From: Rhynochetos jubatus
Lineage: Eukaryota; Chordata; Aves; Eurypygiformes; Rhynochetidae
Direction: 5' to 3'
Assembly: GCA_027574665.1 (NCBI GenBank)
Contig: CM050649.1
Coordinates: forward strand, 65,128,150-65,192,149
Length of the DNA: 64,000 nucleotides
Under the pieces are notes generated by a model that saw nothing but the letters and a program-made list of their open reading frames with translations, was not told the DNA's origin and made no database searches. Each line of letters starts with the position of its first letter. Position 1 is the stretch's first letter. The position numbers were made by a program, and so were the translations under genes. Shown in pieces: positions 57,404 through 64,000 of this stretch.

Positions 57404-57813
57404 AAGTGTGTCTGGAAAGCTGCCCGGCGGAAAAGGACCTGGGGATGTTGGTTGACAGCTGGCTGAATATGAACTGGCAGTGTGCCCATGTGGCCAAGAA
57501 GGATAATGTCATCCTGGCTTGTATCAGGAACAGTGAAGTGATAGGACAAGAGGAAGTGACCTCAAGTTGTGCCAGGGGAGGTTTAGACTGGATCTTAGGA
57601 AAAATTTCTTCACCGAAAGGGTAGTCAGGCATTGGAACCAGCTGCCCAGGGAAGTGGTGGAGTCACCATCCCTGTATTTAAGGAACATGTAGCTGTGGTG
57701 CTTAGGGACATGGTTTAGTGATGGACTTGTCAGTGCTGGGTTAACGGTTGGACTTGAGGATCTTAAAGGTCCTTTCCAACCTAAATGATTCTATGATTCT
57801 GTTATTCTATGAT
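57404..57813 (+). mobile_element. Second CR1 LINE, sense, internally deleted
   Basis: Starts a few bases after the preceding copy's tail (GGAAAGCTGCCCGGCGGAAA, GGACCTGGGGATGTTGG) and runs to CTTGTATCAGGAACAGTG near 57535. There it jumps directly to the 3' region (AAGTGATAGGACAAGAGG), so the intervening few hundred bases of CR1 are missing. It ends TGATTCTATGATTCTGTTATTCTATGATTG. Its 3' half resembles the copy at 3595-4069 (the GGTGCTTAGGGACATGG and GTTTAGTGATGGACTTG wording), a different subfamily from its left neighbour. Confidence 0.9.
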
Positions 57814-61914
<4,101 letters not shown>

Positions 61915-62420
61915 AAGCATAGCACGGGAGTTAAAAATTATCTTGCTGAGTTCGCAAAGTGAGTTGGAAAAAAGTATAAAAGTCAGTAGGGACAAGTGCA
62001 AAATACACCATTTAGGCAATCAATTATTCCTATCTAAATTCAAGATAGGGAATGCCAGGTTAGGCCAGAGTTCTGTGTGTAGAAATCTAGGGGGCTACTG
62101 TTGATCTCAGACTGAACATGAACCAATAATATCTTTTCAAGGAAAAAATTAAAAAATACCCACATCCTACATGGTGTCTGACTTGTAAAGAACATGAGTG
62201 TGAACATGAGAGAACATGAGTTCTCTTTTAAAAAAAGAGAACACTTAAGATGGGAAATAAAGTCTTCAAGTGTCTAGAAGGCATCTGCAAAGACATAGGG
62301 AATAGCTTGTTCTCTTTATCCGTGATGAAGAGAAAGGAGTATTTGAATTGCCATGAAGAAGAAAAATCTGTATTAACTATCCTTCTAACACCAGCTGAAG
62401 GGCATACAGCCTCCCATAAC
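61915..62420 (+). mobile_element. Ancient CR1-type LINE fragment, sense
   Basis: Decayed sense CR1. Recognisable words in order are CTTGCTGAGTTCGCAAAG, AGGGACAAGTGCAAAATACA with CCATTTAGG, CTAGGGGGCTACTGTTGATC with TCAGACTGAACATGAACC, and TCTTCAAGTGTCTAGAAGGC with CTTGTTCTC. They correspond to the end of ORF2 in the ancient amniote CR1 family (recalled, not searched). Boundaries are approximate. Confidence 0.55.
62190..62241. repeat. Three GAACATGAG copies followed by a hairpin
   Basis: GAACATGAG occurs at 62190, 62202 and 62212. Immediately after, TTCTCTTTT and AAAAGAGAA form exact 9-bp arms around AAA (62221-62241). It appears to sit inside the old CR1 fragment, so it is probably a local expansion during decay. 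Confidence 0.8.
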
Positions 62421-64000
62421 TAGTGTTAGGTTCTACTTTCCAGTAGCCGAAGGCCTCTCAAATGGCATTAGACATCTCTGTATAGGCGATTAAGTCACAC
62501 CCTTAGAATCAGCTGGCTGAAAATCTAGATCTCCGTGGTTTACACTGAGAGCTTATGTGCCATCCATGTGTAAATATCTGCATGCAAACACCTGAAATTC
62601 AGTACTTTTAGACCTGTGAGCTGATTCTGCCTTCTAAAAGTTTGTTATCCAGAAATACTAAGAAACTGAACAGGGATGGGGATATGTAAAACACCACCTA
62701 AAAGCTTCAAGATGCTTAGCAGTCAGAGCCAGATTAGCAACCTGTTGGTATGAGGAGGGTAGTCTTAAAAGATTTGAAAATTAATTATTTACTATATTCT
62801 GAAAGATCAATCTGTAAAGTACATTTCCAATTAGCCAAAGAACCTTCCCAGAAGGACAGATTAAAATAAGAATTCTGTAACTGACCAACTCTGTTATCTT
62901 GGTTCATACTTGGATAAAACAGCAGGAGGCTAATTTACCCTGGGAGCTAGATATTTCAGCTTGCTAGCTTTTAATGAAATTGAAACAGAAACAAGTAATT
63001 ACTTTTTACCAAGTGCCCAGATATATAAAAGAGGACTATTTTGAGCTCAGTTATTGATTAAGTATTTGTTTTCATGCCGGCATTCTCAATACTCTTGTTA
63101 GATTTAAATACTTCAGGCCAAATTCAGTTATTCCTGTACTATTTAAATTAGCCCATAGACATCAACATGTTATATGAGATGGGAGGAAGGGTAACAAATC
63201 AGGTCCCTGAACAGCAACACTGTTCTTTAGGCAAAAACAAATTTTGTTGGAATGTTAACAACTAGAATTTCCTGGTAATTAATCTCTAAATGTACTGAGC
63301 CTTAATTGACAAATCATTATCCAAGCATAATCAGGCAAGTAACAGTGTAATTGTTGAGCTCACCAAGAAATCCATTTTTATTAAATGAATTACACAAGTT
63401 TGTTCCTTCTTAGATAAATACAAATCTGAGCTTACAATCTTTGTACCATGCAGGTTAGGACCCATCCTTTTCACTGAGCTTTAGCCATCCAGACACAGAG
63501 GGGAAAACAAGTAGGGCAAATAAGGAATATTCCTTCTTTAAATTATTTTTTTTTCCAGAGATTCCTGTGGTCTGTTGGAGGCGAGATATTATAGCAGAGA
63601 TGGCAGGCTGGAGGCAGGGCCAACGGGTCATCTGTAAAGGCATAAAAGCAAGACAGGTGAAAGTAATAGAAGCTTTTGTAGTCTCAGGGAGAGCTACCTG
63701 AAGGAGAACTAGAACTCTGACTGCTTAGTAGGAAAATACAAGGCTACCAGTTCATGTTTCAGTTTCAACCTGAACTGTACAAGGACCAAAATATTCTGAA
63801 ATATCTTGAGATCCAGACCTTCTAATAAAATTTGAGCTTGGAAAATCACCACAATATAGGGTGACATTCTATTTACCTCTATGAAACTGAGCAATGTGTC
63901 CACTCCAGTAAGTAGTTGTGATGTCAGCAAGACTTCTGGTTAGATTGCACAGGAGCTACAGACCTTCAAAACCTACCCTGAGACTTACAGGGCTAGGATT
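62421..64000. other. Intron 6 continues, nothing identified
   Basis: Unique AT-rich sequence to the window end. No exon, named repeat or RNA gene seen. Confidence 0.6.

Overview
The window looks like avian nuclear DNA. It is AT-rich with very sparse coding sequence. It carries several CR1 LINE copies, including three whose 3' ends show the bird-type TGATTCTATGATTCTAT terminus, and one LTR of a kind I associate with bird ERVL-like elements. A placement outside chickens and ducks (Neoaves) is only a weak inference from that LTR.

The only gene I can support is a plus-strand, central segment of a GABA-A receptor beta subunit gene, best read as GABRB3. Three consecutive coding exons are present: 52130-52350 (221 bp), 58511-58593 (83 bp) and 59692-59829 (138 bp). 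Their lengths and phases match exons 4, 5 and 6 of vertebrate GABRB genes. Together they encode about 147 residues of the extracellular ligand-binding domain: the loop D and loop A regions, both cysteines of the Cys-loop, loop B and the loop F region. Diagnostic residues ([33 protein letters not shown]) fit beta3 rather than beta1, beta2 or beta4. The 5' exons (1-3) and the transmembrane exons (7-9) lie outside the window.

Layout: 1-52129 is the 3' part of one very long intron (intron 3), 52351-58510 is intron 4, 58594-59691 is intron 5, and 59830-64000 is the start of intron 6. Intron 3 holds a CR1 3' end (3595-4069), a short CR1 tail (15801-15904), an old antisense CR1 (35905-36265), a roughly 1.08 kb solo LTR with an internal minisatellite (36523-37600), a long, heavily decayed antisense CR1 (40316-42720) and a younger antisense CR1 (43466-44034). 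Intron 4 holds two abutting CR1 copies (56465-57813). Intron 6 holds an old sense CR1 (about 61915-62420). The remainder is unique AT-rich intron with homopolymer tracts, a few small direct or inverted repeats and some stretches that could be conserved non-coding elements.

The most notable observation at the gene level is that exon 6 appears to end in a non-canonical GC donor (CAG|GCATGT). No bacterial-style operon, CRISPR array, RNA gene or new defence or enzymatic system is visible. The many short open frames outside the three exons look like chance frames or parts of repeats.
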